NCBI GenBank assembly: GCA_963840725.1
Contig: CAWIZY010000009.1
Coordinates: forward strand, 248,001 to 312,000
DNA: 64,000 nt
Reading direction: 5' to 3'
Origin: CAVWDU01 sp963840725
GTDB lineage: Bacteria; Pseudomonadota; Gammaproteobacteria; Pseudomonadales; Halieaceae
Below are positions 1-7,865 of this stretch, piece after piece. The position numbers and the translations under genes are program-made. The number at the start of each line of letters is the position of its first letter. Position 1 is the first letter of the stretch. The notes beneath the pieces are model-generated. The model was given only the letters and a program-made list of their open reading frames with translations. It was not told where the DNA came from and did no database searches.

Positions 1-585
1 TGGGACTGGCAGCCCGATCTCGCCAACTGGGCCATGTACACGCCGTGGCCTTTTACGCCCCTGTTCCAGGCGCTGGGCGACAAGGTCGAGGTATTCGATT
101 TCTCGAAATACAATTTTGTCACGCCGATCATGAAGCCGGACGCGATGGACCGGGCGGAGTTGCTCGACCGGGTAATGAACAACTATCGTCGTTTCTATAT
201 CAAAAAGGCATTGTTCCACTACCCCTGGCGAGGCACGGGCTTCCGCCGGCGCTATCTTCTGGGCTGCCTGAAGGCTTTTGCCAAGGCGGGCTTTGCGCGC
301 ACGTTCTACGACCTTGGCAAGAACGGCTACTGGGGACCCCAGTCAAAGTCGAACGTCGATTTTCACTTTGATACCTCGCGGCGGCTGGCCAAGGCGCAGC
401 TCGACGACTGGGAGGCGGCACAGGACCGGGCAGCAAGGGCCAGGGCCCGCAAACAGTCCCTGGTCACCGACGAGTACGACATGCTGGCCACGGATGCCGT
501 GGGCGAATCTGCTGCGGTGAAAGCCTGCGGCGGTGGCGACGAACAATTAGCCGAAGTGGAACTGGATGCGGCCGGGCGCAGCTGA
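1..585 (+). CDS. bchE: Anaerobic Mg-protoporphyrin IX monomethyl ester cyclase BchE (C-terminal part)
   Basis: BchE is the oxygen-independent, B12-dependent radical-SAM cyclase that forms the isocyclic ring E of bacteriochlorophyll. Only the last 194 codons lie in the window; the frame is open from base 1, so the 5' end is outside. The segments NWAMYTPWPFTPLF, FDFSKYNFVTPIMKPDAMDR and GYWGPQSKSNVDFHFD are characteristic of the BchE C-terminus. The cobalamin and radical-SAM domains would be upstream and cannot be checked. The tail after about residue 150 is Ala/Glu-rich and looks unconserved. The gene overlaps bchJ by 20 bases, so the two are probably co-translated. An oxygen-independent enzyme in what otherwise looks like an aerobic genome is typical of aerobic anoxygenic phototrophs. 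Confidence 0.93.
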   Translation, partial: WDWQPDLANWAMYTPWPFTPLFQALGDKVEVFDFSKYNFVTPIMKPDAMDRAELLDRVMNNYRRFYIKKALFHYPWRGTGFRRRYLLGCLKAFAKAGFARTFYDLGKNGYWGPQSKSNVDFHFDTSRRLAKAQLDDWEAAQDRAARARARKQSLVTDEYDMLATDAVGESAAVKACGGGDEQLAEVELDAAGRS

Positions 586-1174
586 GACCTTCACCGGCAC
601 CCCGGGGCATCACAGGATCGGCCCCAATGCCGTGCTGCAACTTTTACCGGTACTGGATGCCCATCTGGGTCTGCCCGCCCGGGCAGGCCTGATGCGGCGG
701 GCCGGACTGGACCGCCCGCCGTCGGATCGAGGCCTGATGGACGAGGTGCCGGCAGTGTTGCTGCACCAGGCGTTGCGGCGCTCCTATCCTGCCCACGCCG
801 ACGCGCTGGCACGCGAGGCCGGCAGCCGCACCGCCGATTACATTATCGCTCACCGAATCCCGGGCGTTGTGGCAGGGGTGCTCAAGCACCTGCCGGCGCG
901 GATTGCCAGTGTGCTACTCGCCAGGGCTATCGAAAAACACGCCTGGACATTCGCCGGATCCGGTCAGTTCAGCACGGCCTCCACGCGGCCGGTCACCTTT
1001 GAGCTGTGCGACAATCCGGTGGTTCGCGGCGAATCCGCCAGCCACCCACTGTGCGCCTGGCATGCTGCCGTATTCGAGCGCCTGTACACGGTCCTGGTGG
1101 ATGCCCGCCTTACGTGTCGGGAAACGCACTGCTGCGCTTGCGGTGAGATGGCCTGCAGGTTCGTGGTGAACTGA
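566..1174 (+). CDS. bchJ: Bacteriochlorophyll 4-vinyl reductase BchJ (V4R domain)
   Basis: This 202-residue protein has the length and C-terminal pattern of BchJ, a V4R-domain protein linked to reduction of the C8 vinyl group of chlorophyllide or protochlorophyllide. The small-molecule-binding V4R part is visible as VFERLYTVLVDARLTCRETH followed by the Cys-rich CCACGEMACRF ending. The start ATG lies inside the last 20 bases of bchE, in the bchE-bchJ order known from photosynthesis gene clusters. V4R proteins are structurally simple and some BchJ proteins are thought to be accessory factors rather than the main vinyl reductase, so the enzymatic role is from family knowledge. No photosynthesis gene follows it, so the cluster ends here. 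Confidence 0.85.
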   Translation: MRPGAAETFTGTPGHHRIGPNAVLQLLPVLDAHLGLPARAGLMRRAGLDRPPSDRGLMDEVPAVLLHQALRRSYPAHADALAREAGSRTADYIIAHRIPGVVAGVLKHLPARIASVLLARAIEKHAWTFAGSGQFSTASTRPVTFELCDNPVVRGESASHPLCAWHAAVFERLYTVLVDARLTCRETHCCACGEMACRFVVN

Positions 1175-1262
1175 ATAGAGGGCGGCAGGTCTCAGGGACA
1201 TTGACTACCGCGCAGGTGAGGGCGGCGGCGGTGCAATCGGGTGGCCGCTGCCGGATAACCCC

Positions 1263-2243
1263 ATGCCTCACGGAGTCGCCACCCGGGAGTCGTTTTTGGC
1301 CAGGCCATCGCTTAAACAGCTGGAGTATTTTCTCGCCGTCACGCGCTGCGGCAGCCTGCGCCGCGCAGCGGATGAACTGTCCATCAGCCAACCGACCCTG
1401 ACGGCCCAGATAGCGCGGCTTGAACAGGCTCTCGCGGTGCGGCTGTTTGAGCGCACGCGCAAGGGCGTCTACCCAACGCCAGCGGGCCGGCGCCTGGAGC
1501 CGCTCGCCCGCAGAACGGTAGAGTCTCTCGATGAACTGGTCAATACGGCGGTCGATACCCGGGGCGGTGTGGCGAGCACCTACCGGCTGGGCGTGAGCGC
1601 GACCCTCGGCCCTTACCTGCTGCCCCGAATCATGCCTGCGCTGCATGCTACCTATGCGGACTTGAAGCTGTATATTCGCGAAGATTCCACCCAGGGGCTG
1701 GAGGAGGGACTGGCGCGCAACCGGTACGATCTCATCCTGACATCGGCCGCTACCGGCCACGGCGAGCTCGTGGTCCAGCCTCTCATGCGTGAAGCTGTCC
1801 GCCTCGTTCTGCCCGCCAACCATCCGCTGGCCGCAAGCCCGCGGGTTGCTGCCAGCGAATTGGCCGGGCAGCAGATACTGACGATCGAAGAAGGCCAGTG
1901 GTTCGCCCGCCAGGTGGAGGGCCTGTGTACCCGTCTCGGTGCCCAGATATTGCGCGACTACGAGGGCACGAGCCTGGACGCGTTGCGCGTCATGGTCATG
2001 ATGGGGATGGGGCTCACGTTCCTGCCGGCACTTTACATCGCCTCGGAGATCGATGCGGACAGCGGCCTGGCAGTGAGAGACCTGGACGGTGACTCCATCG
2101 ACCGATTGCATACGCTGGCGTGGCGACCCACGTCACCGGACAGGGCATTCTATCGACGACTGGCGGGCGATATGCGGCGGATTCTCAAAGAGCAGGTCGG
2201 GGATCTGGTGGAGGTCGTCGGCGGTCGCGATGAGTCTGACTGA
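1263..2243 (+). CDS. LysR-family regulator, OxyR-like
   Basis: This 326-residue LysR-type activator has an N-terminal winged helix-turn-helix (about residues 15-75, LKQLEYFLAVTRCGSLRRAA and ISQPTLTAQIARLE) and a substrate-binding-like effector domain. The closest resemblance is to OxyR: the stretch at 207-222 (LTIEEGQWFARQVEGLC) and the later MGMGLTFLPALYI match the OxyR redox loop and following strand. The peroxide-sensing first cysteine (Cys199 in E. coli) is Trp213 here, while the second cysteine is kept as Cys222. It therefore cannot form the OxyR disulfide and may sense something else. It sits 88 bases downstream of bchJ in the same direction, with no obvious target between them. Confidence 0.88.
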   Translation: MPHGVATRESFLARPSLKQLEYFLAVTRCGSLRRAADELSISQPTLTAQIARLEQALAVRLFERTRKGVYPTPAGRRLEPLARRTVESLDELVNTAVDTRGGVASTYRLGVSATLGPYLLPRIMPALHATYADLKLYIREDSTQGLEEGLARNRYDLILTSAATGHGELVVQPLMREAVRLVLPANHPLAASPRVAASELAGQQILTIEEGQWFARQVEGLCTRLGAQILRDYEGTSLDALRVMVMMGMGLTFLPALYIASEIDADSGLAVRDLDGDSIDRLHTLAWRPTSPDRAFYRRLAGDMRRILKEQVGDLVEVVGGRDESD

Positions 2244-2292
2244 TCGCCCTGCCGTTGTTCGGAGTTCCCGGTTACAAGACGGCGCGACAGTG

Positions 2293-2805
2293 TCAGTGAG
2301 CCGCGGCGAGAGTGGGAGCGGACCCACACCCGCTCAGGGTAATCGATGGCGGCGATGTGTGGATGGTGAAAGGTGCCGCCCGGCCGAGCGCACTCAGCCC
2401 CATGAGGTTGCGGCCGGCACCCTCCATGACGGCGACCTCGATCGGGCCCAGGTCGCAGGTGTCGCCGACACGAAAATGGCTGACCTCGTAGACGGTCATC
2501 ATCTGCAGGCGGTTGTTCGCCAGTCTCGCCGCGACCCGTTTAACTTCGCGGATATCGCCGCCGCGCCGCATCTGCTTGAACAGCGATCGGTCAACCGTCA
2601 CCATCCCGGCTCCCGTATCGACGATGAAGCGCGCGGGGACACCGGCGATTTCCGCTGCGATCGTTAAGCTTCCTGCCCCTGATTGTGCCAGGTCCACGCG
2701 TTCGTCGGCGGCGGCAGTGGGTGCGATCTGGCCAAGCGGCGAACCGAGCATGCAGGCCGTGAACACTGTAAGGAGAAGTCGGTAGCCGGGGGAATTGCGC
2801 ACCAT
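2293..2805 (-). CDS. Secreted retropepsin-like aspartic protease (clan AA)
   Basis: This 170-residue protein has an N-terminal signal peptide (hydrophobic LLLTVFTACMLGSPLG) followed by one retropepsin-like domain. The catalytic motif is FIVDTGAGMVTV, with Asp63 as the expected single catalytic aspartate; family members work as homodimers. The later LMGLSALGR corresponds to the conserved flap/psi-loop motif of bacterial TIGR02281-type proteases. It is convergent with the LysR gene (49 bases between stops). The substrate is unknown; the location should be periplasmic or membrane-associated. Confidence 0.78.
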   Translation of the reverse strand: MVRNSPGYRLLLTVFTACMLGSPLGQIAPTAAADERVDLAQSGAGSLTIAAEIAGVPARFIVDTGAGMVTVDRSLFKQMRRGGDIREVKRVAARLANNRLQMMTVYEVSHFRVGDTCDLGPIEVAVMEGAGRNLMGLSALGRAAPFTIHTSPPSITLSGCGSAPTLAAAH

Positions 2806-3103
2806 GATCAGGGTTCTCGCTGGTCGTCTTTATACCGCGGTCGTTGCAAGAATTGCGCCAATCACTAACACATTGTTTATTAAGGGAAAAAATCCTGTCC
2901 CATGGCCAGGCTTCGCACCAAGTATGGGCGAGTGCACCAAACACGGGAGTATCCACGGGTGCAATAGCTTAAAAACTATGTGGTAATGGCACCGCGTGAT
3001 AGCAAAAAACTATTGATAAAGCTCAGCGATTTAGTCGGGGAACTGGCCACGTTATGGCACTATTGTGTGGACTGAAGGACGTAAAAACTTGGAGGTAAGC
3101 ATC
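2806..3103. promoter_or_regulatory. AT-rich divergent intergenic region
   Basis: About 300 bases between the retropepsin gene and the small repeat protein gene, clearly more AT-rich than the surroundings, especially 2840-3070. It should hold promoters for both genes. A possible sigma-54-like element (GG at 3045-3046, GC at 3057-3058, ten bases apart) lies about 45 bases before the start of the repeat protein gene, but its flanking bases fit poorly. A near-consensus ribosome binding site, GGAGG at 3091-3095, precedes the ATG at 3104. No gene is supported here. Confidence 0.4.
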
Positions 3104-3469
3104 ATGCGTATTCGCACCATTACTCTCGCCGTCGCGGCAATGGTCATCGGTGGCCCCGCCGCCCTCGCGGACACGACAGCCACCTCGTCGTTGACCGAGA
3201 CGACAACCGTGTGGCAGGTGGACATGTCTGGCAAGCCCCCTTACAAGCGTGAGCGCGTGGAAATACCGGTTGTCGATACCGCGCGGCTTGACGTTACCGG
3301 GGAGCCAGTGGAGACGGTAACGGTATGGCAGGTCGATCGCAGCGGCAAGCCGCCGTTCCGGAGAACTCGCGAGGAGGTGCCGGTTATCGATGTGGCAGCG
3401 GTGGACATCGAAGCCGAAGACAGGGAAGCTGACTTCCGCGGCCGGCCTCCGTTCAAACGCCACCGTTAA
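3104..3469 (+). CDS. Small secreted protein with internal WQVD-SGKPP repeats
   Basis: A 121-residue protein with a clear signal peptide (ITLAVAAMVIGGPAALA). The mature part is almost wholly two repeats of about 32 residues: TTTVWQVDMSGKPPYKRERV ending EIPVVD, and TVTVWQVDRSGKPPFRRTRE ending EVPVID, then a shortened third copy DFRGRPPFKRHR at the C-terminus. I do not recognise the family. The start at 3104 is chosen because GGAGG lies 8 bases upstream and the signal peptide begins there. The gene is isolated, with a long leader upstream and a strong intrinsic terminator 59 bases after the stop, so it is probably its own transcription unit. The basic SGKPP turns suggest binding to a polyanion or surface, but that is speculation. 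Confidence 0.75.
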   Translation: MRIRTITLAVAAMVIGGPAALADTTATSSLTETTTVWQVDMSGKPPYKRERVEIPVVDTARLDVTGEPVETVTVWQVDRSGKPPFRRTREEVPVIDVAAVDIEAEDREADFRGRPPFKRHR

Positions 3470-3527
3470 TCGTTACCGGGTTGTAGGCAGCGGCAATAGT
3501 GTAAACCCCACAATCTGTTCCCCTTGT

Positions 3528-3564
3528 GCGCCACCTGTCCTCCTGATCGGTGGCGCCTTTTTTT
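3528..3564 (+). terminator. Rho-independent terminator
   Basis: An 8-bp perfect stem (GCGCCACC at 3528-3535 pairing with GGTGGCGC at 3549-3556), a 13-base loop, and a run of seven T at 3558-3564. The T run lies on the plus strand only, so this terminates the small repeat protein gene. Confidence 0.9.
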
Positions 3565-3574
3565 GTCTCGGCAA

Positions 3575-6169
3575 TCACCCGTCTCCGGAAGCGATGATAT
3601 CCACCCCGAACAGGAACTGATCGCTTATCGAAAACGCTTTCACTGCGGTCCTGTCGTCGCCAGACTCGGCCCGGTAGGCGCCGGGCGGCAACCCGTCCGC
3701 ACGGTAAATACCGAAGGCATCGGTCGTGGCGGTGGCAACCACGGCTCCGCCCTCGGCCACGATCTTCACCGTCCGTCCAGCGAGTGCTTCGCCGTTCTGG
3801 TCCAGCAGCTTGCCGGCCACAGCGTAGCTGACTTCCAGTGTAAACGGTACGCGCGTCGCTGCCGCCCGATCGAGCTGCACCCAGAACACCTGGTCCCTCG
3901 CCGGGCGGAACTGAAGAGGCAGATAGCGGCTGTCCAGGGTCACGCGGTGGACACCGGATGACAGGCCATCGACATAGTAGTGGCCACCCTGAACGGACGC
4001 CGTGTGGCTCACCCCATCCACGATCAAGACCACTCGTGAAATATTCGCCGTACTCGCCAGGGGCTGGTCGCCGACTAACAGCGGGCCGGAGAGGGCGGCG
4101 GTATTGGCGGCGAAACCGCTGTCGGCCGCAGTGATCCGGCCACGCGTAACGGCGAAATCAAACGTGAGGTCCCACTGGACCAGCAATCCTGGGTCGTCCT
4201 CCAGCACCGGATTGATCAGGGCATTCTCGCTGATCCGCAATCTTGAGTAGACACCCGGCAACAGTCGCGCATCGAGCTGCAGGTTGTAGCCGAGTTCCCC
4301 GCCGAGCGCGACCAGGCCTGCCTGCAGACGGTCGAATCGTCGCTCGCTGGCATGAAGGATGATGCCCGATTCGTAACGTTCCTCGAAACTGTCGCCGTCG
4401 CGGAACAACCCGTAGTACTCGACGCCGTTTCCGAGACGCCTGCGGTAGTCGACAAAGTGATTGGTGTCCTCGTAGGTGTAGCGGACTGTATCCCGTCGAC
4501 TGGCGGCATAGCGTGCGTCCAGGCGGTATTTGCCGTCGATGTTGGGCCAGGCACTGAAGGAGGCATTGCGGCCGTTGCTCCAGGTGACCGTGGGTAGCAG
4601 GTAGCGCTCGTCCTGGTAGGTAGTGGACGCATCCCTGCCGGCCAGGCCCAGTGTCAGTCGATCGGAGAATCGGTAGCGATAGTTCCCGAAACGGACCCAC
4701 TGGCGGGCTGCCTCGCCCGGCCGGTCTACGTCGAATTCGCGTGCGGAGAAATTCATCGCCCAGCGTTCGCGCCCTCCCTCCACTGTCAGCTCGGCGCTGT
4801 CAGCCAGCGGGCTGTCGGCCAGGCTCAGTCCCGCAAACCAGTGGTCACCCAGGGCCAGGTAGGTGCCGGCCTGGGTGCTGAATTCGCGGCCGTCGTACTG
4901 GCTGCCGAACTCCACGGTCAGTCCGTCGGCGATACCGTAGCGCCACTGCAGCGCACCGCTGGTGCCCAGGGAGTCGATTTTCGAATCCAGGAGATTGCCC
5001 TGCTCGCCGATGGCACTGAACAGCGTGGCCCGACCGGCCTCCAGCAGGCCGGAGCCCACCCGTCGTGAGTAGTCCAGTGTCTCCGTCAACACACCGCTGT
5101 TACTGTCGAGTAGCAACACTTTGACTTCCGCGTAACCGCTGTTGGCGACATCGACATCGGGAAATTCGAAGCGGCCGTCGAGGCGCACCCGCACCCGGTC
5201 GACGACACCGCCATTGATACGCAGCTCCGCGATGTCGCCGGGTTCTCCCGACCCCCGGATAGTGCGTGCGTTGCCGCCCACCTGACGGTTACCACTGGCG
5301 GTACTGAGACTCAGGGCATCGGCGGCTGCCAGCGGCCTGTTACTGAACAGAGCCTGCACGCCGGTCTGCTCCACCACCGGCAGCAGGGGATGCAGGTTCA
5401 TGCGCGCATTGCCAAGCAGCAGCTGGCTCGCCGCGTTGGATTTCAGCCAGTAGTAATCGAAGGGGCGAAGCTCCCCATTCGGTGTCTGCGCAGCCCGCGC
5501 CTGCCACAGTCCGCCGGCGATGTTCCCGGCGCTGAGATACTCGCTAAAGACCTCATCGCGCTGATCGGAATGAAAATAGCTGACATCGGCGCGCAGGGTT
5601 CGCAGACTTGCAGACGGTGGTGAGAAGTCAATGTCGAAGGGATTGTCTGACGTCTCAGTGCCGCGGTCGTCAATCCACCAGGGGATTGTCAACCTGAGGG
5701 CGTAGGCTGACTGGTCGAACCGGGTATCGATCTTCAGCGCTTCCCGCAGCGCCTCGCTTGATATCAGCTGGCGGTTGTCTGCACGCCGCAACGAGGCCGG
5801 GTCCAGCGTAGCGTTTCCGGCTGGAGTGATGATTTCAAGGTTGCCGCCGTTTTGCCTGATCTCTGCACCAATAGAGGCCAGGACATCGTCCAGCGGCAGC
5901 AGGTAATCATTGCCGCTGACATAGGCGACAATTCCCGTCTTTTCTTCCCCACCCACATACAGGCCGAGCAGTTGTGCAGTGTAATGGTCTTCAATGGCTA
6001 CCGCGGCGGGGCTGGCCGTTGCGAGCAGGAGAGGGTCTGCAGCGGATGACCCGGCAAGTCCGGGCCCGGCGGGACCCGGCCCGGCCAGGCCCGGTCCGGC
6101 GAGACCCGGTCCGGCTGCTAGCGTAAGCAGTAAGCCGATAACAAGCGCCGCTAAACCCGGCTGCTGCAT
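3575..6169 (-). CDS. Outer-membrane usher-like protein of an atypical chaperone/usher system
   Basis: A large (864-residue) outer-membrane protein in the position of the usher, with a signal peptide followed by a Gly-Pro-Leu-Ala repeat region. The middle has the alternating short strands of a beta-barrel with a plug-like insertion; the C-terminus (AVAGKLLDQNGEALAGRTVK onward) is a carboxypeptidase-regulatory/transthyretin-like domain, as in PapC-type and CS1-type ushers. Start is uncertain: ATG at 6169 begins the signal peptide cleanly (MQQPGLAALVIGLLL), while a TTG at 6211 would overlap the chaperone gene by 14 bases. It is last in a four-gene minus-strand operon. It resembles the classical PapC family only weakly, so this is an alternative chaperone/usher lineage. 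Confidence 0.75.
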   Translation of the reverse strand: MQQPGLAALVIGLLLTLAAGPGLAGPGLAGPGPAGPGLAGSSAADPLLLATASPAAVAIEDHYTAQLLGLYVGGEEKTGIVAYVSGNDYLLPLDDVLASIGAEIRQNGGNLEIITPAGNATLDPASLRRADNRQLISSEALREALKIDTRFDQSAYALRLTIPWWIDDRGTETSDNPFDIDFSPPSASLRTLRADVSYFHSDQRDEVFSEYLSAGNIAGGLWQARAAQTPNGELRPFDYYWLKSNAASQLLLGNARMNLHPLLPVVEQTGVQALFSNRPLAAADALSLSTASGNRQVGGNARTIRGSGEPGDIAELRINGGVVDRVRVRLDGRFEFPDVDVANSGYAEVKVLLLDSNSGVLTETLDYSRRVGSGLLEAGRATLFSAIGEQGNLLDSKIDSLGTSGALQWRYGIADGLTVEFGSQYDGREFSTQAGTYLALGDHWFAGLSLADSPLADSAELTVEGGRERWAMNFSAREFDVDRPGEAARQWVRFGNYRYRFSDRLTLGLAGRDASTTYQDERYLLPTVTWSNGRNASFSAWPNIDGKYRLDARYAASRRDTVRYTYEDTNHFVDYRRRLGNGVEYYGLFRDGDSFEERYESGIILHASERRFDRLQAGLVALGGELGYNLQLDARLLPGVYSRLRISENALINPVLEDDPGLLVQWDLTFDFAVTRGRITAADSGFAANTAALSGPLLVGDQPLASTANISRVVLIVDGVSHTASVQGGHYYVDGLSSGVHRVTLDSRYLPLQFRPARDQVFWVQLDRAAATRVPFTLEVSYAVAGKLLDQNGEALAGRTVKIVAEGGAVVATATTDAFGIYRADGLPPGAYRAESGDDRTAVKAFSISDQFLFGVDIIASGDG
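6056..6115 (-). repeat. Four 15-bp coding tandem repeats (Ala-Gly-Pro-Gly-Leu)
   Basis: Four imperfect 15-base units (6101-6115, 6086-6100, 6071-6085, 6056-6070 in reading order), each coding Ala-Gly-Pro-Gly-Leu or -Pro, within the N-terminal region of the usher just after its hydrophobic signal segment. The units differ mostly at third codon positions, so the array is not brand new. Confidence 0.9.
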
Positions 6170-6197
6170 TCCTCTGCGGGTCGCCACGTGCGCAACA

Positions 6198-7208
6198 CTA
6201 GCTACCGGCAACTCTGACGGTGCGCACGACCGCGGTCGACCCGATATGAGCGTCGAACTGTACGATCTGGCCGGGTGTCAGCACTTGATCGGGAAGCAGT
6301 TTAATCTCCCGGCGAGTCGCGGGCAGCAGCACGGTCTCGGCAACATCACCGGTCTCGTATTCACTCGTGCGCTTCCGCGAGAGCGTCGGGTCGCGGAGAA
6401 TGTCGATCGCCTGGTCGGGGCCCGGAAAGGCGTCTGCCGGCCACACACCGAAGCGTCCCTGCAGCCGTGCATGGCGATTGCCCTGGTTAAGCGCTTCGGC
6501 AATGATCTGGGTGCCGTCCACGGAGGGGCTGATGTCAATGACGTCGACCTGCTCGTGCACTTCCCCGAACTGGGCGTACACCGGTATACCGAAGCGGATA
6601 GCCATCTGCACCGACGTGTTGTTGCTGCGCTGGCGCGGTCCGGTCTCCTCTTCAATGAAAATGATCGCGCGGTGCTCACCGGTCGCCGGGCGCTGCCTGG
6701 GCATCACGGCCCACCGGATTGTCTGCGGCATGCCGGGTGGTATCACCACCCGCAGGGGGTTGATCACAATCCACTGGTCCAGCGAGCCTTCTCGCGGGGG
6801 CAAGATGCGAACCCGGTTCGATGCGTCCAGGTCCCAGTTACTCACGGAAAGTTTTACGGTCAGGGGCTCGTCGCTGAGGTTCTTGATCATCAGCGCCTGT
6901 GGCGCACTGCCGCCTTCCTCGAGGTCGATCATGTAGCGATCAGGTGAGATGCCGAGGCGGGCAGCGGGCTGCGTCGACAGGGCGCAAGACTGCCAGAGCA
7001 GCAGCAACAGGCCCGTCAGGCAGGGTAGCAGCGTGCGGCGACAGCCCGTTTGTCTGCCAGTCCGTCGACAGATCCGCGCGCGACCGTGCGAGAAGAGACC
7101 TGTCGGTGACAGACCGCTGTGCACATAAGGCTGAGCGAAATTGTTGAGCCAGAATTTCATGCTGTATCGTGCCGGCTGGCTGTGTTGCGACGGGCTGATA
7201 GGGGTCAT
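6198..7208 (-). CDS. Periplasmic fimbrial-type chaperone (PapD-like)
   Basis: A 336-residue protein with a PapD-like first immunoglobulin domain: ARLGISPDRYMIDLEEGGSA, LMIKNLSDEPLTVKLSVSN, then NPLRVVIPPGMPQTIRW with the conserved proline-rich turn, and the EHRAIIFIEE strand. The export signal is the hydrophobic TLLPCLTGLLLLLWQSCALS at about residues 60-79, preceded by an unusually long basic leader. The ATG at 7208 overlaps the stop of the upstream gene as ATGA, which argues for translational coupling, although a later start (such as MKFWLN at residue 17) would be more usual for a signal peptide. It should hand pilin subunits to the usher encoded next. Confidence 0.8.
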   Translation of the reverse strand: MTPISPSQHSQPARYSMKFWLNNFAQPYVHSGLSPTGLFSHGRARICRRTGRQTGCRRTLLPCLTGLLLLLWQSCALSTQPAARLGISPDRYMIDLEEGGSAPQALMIKNLSDEPLTVKLSVSNWDLDASNRVRILPPREGSLDQWIVINPLRVVIPPGMPQTIRWAVMPRQRPATGEHRAIIFIEEETGPRQRSNNTSVQMAIRFGIPVYAQFGEVHEQVDVIDISPSVDGTQIIAEALNQGNRHARLQGRFGVWPADAFPGPDQAIDILRDPTLSRKRTSEYETGDVAETVLLPATRREIKLLPDQVLTPGQIVQFDAHIGSTAVVRTVRVAGS

Positions 7209-7831
7209 AGGTGGTTCTTCACGTTGATGCAGATAGTCAGGGTGGCGCGATGGGTACCGGGCTGTCGTAATCGTTCCAGGTTCGAATAATCGAAACGAAT
7301 CCGGCCTCTCAGGCGGCGCAGGGAGTTGCTGCGACCCCACCAGTTGCGGCGGATGTCGTAGGTCTCGGCACTGAGAGTCACGGTAGAGCCCGATGCTCCG
7401 TTGGTGCCTACCGCGGTGTCGCCGGCGACTGCCAGTATGGCTTCGACCTGCAGGTCCTGCCGCCGGTCGAACTCGTAGAAGCCCCGTGGATAGTTGGCTT
7501 CCCAGGCCCAGTTTTCTACACGCTGGAAGCCGGTGCGTATGCTGTCAGCCGCCAGTTCGTCAGCGTCCATTGCGGCAACGAAGCGGCCGTTGGTGGTTCG
7601 CCCGGCAATCGCCCCGGAGTTTGCTCGCCTCACGGCGACGTCGGCGCGGTTGCCGCCGGTAATATCGCGGATACTGGCTGCGTTCAGTTCGATAACGCCA
7701 GCCCGTTCGGCGCGAACGACCAGCGGCACGTCGTCGACGCAGCCCGGCGCGGCGATGGATGGTCCGGCCGGGAGCGCACAGCACAGTGACAGGATGCCAC
7801 CGATACAGTAAAGCCGTGCCCGCTCAAGCAT
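7205..7831 (-). CDS. Secreted subunit-like protein of the chaperone/usher operon
   Basis: A 208-residue protein with a signal peptide (IGGILSLCCALPAGPSIAAP). The mature part is beta-rich: several Val/Thr strands, a late STVTLSAETYDIRRNWW, and two cysteines (GCVDDV near the start, LTICINV at the end) that could bridge. No family is recognised. Its place between the pilin-like gene (34 bases upstream) and the chaperone gene (4-base overlap) suggests a minor or tip subunit, or a second pilin. It lacks the typical donor-strand pattern I would need to call it a fimbrial adhesin. Confidence 0.6.
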   Translation of the reverse strand: MLERARLYCIGGILSLCCALPAGPSIAAPGCVDDVPLVVRAERAGVIELNAASIRDITGGNRADVAVRRANSGAIAGRTTNGRFVAAMDADELAADSIRTGFQRVENWAWEANYPRGFYEFDRRQDLQVEAILAVAGDTAVGTNGASGSTVTLSAETYDIRRNWWGRSNSLRRLRGRIRFDYSNLERLRQPGTHRATLTICINVKNHL

Positions 7832-7865
7832 TCCCCGGTTCCATCGCGGCAGGTTCGTCAGCCGA

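Noticed and set aside
1110..2111. Open frame of 333 codons on the minus strand
   Set aside because: Antisense to the LysR gene, whose helix-turn-helix and effector domain are clear.
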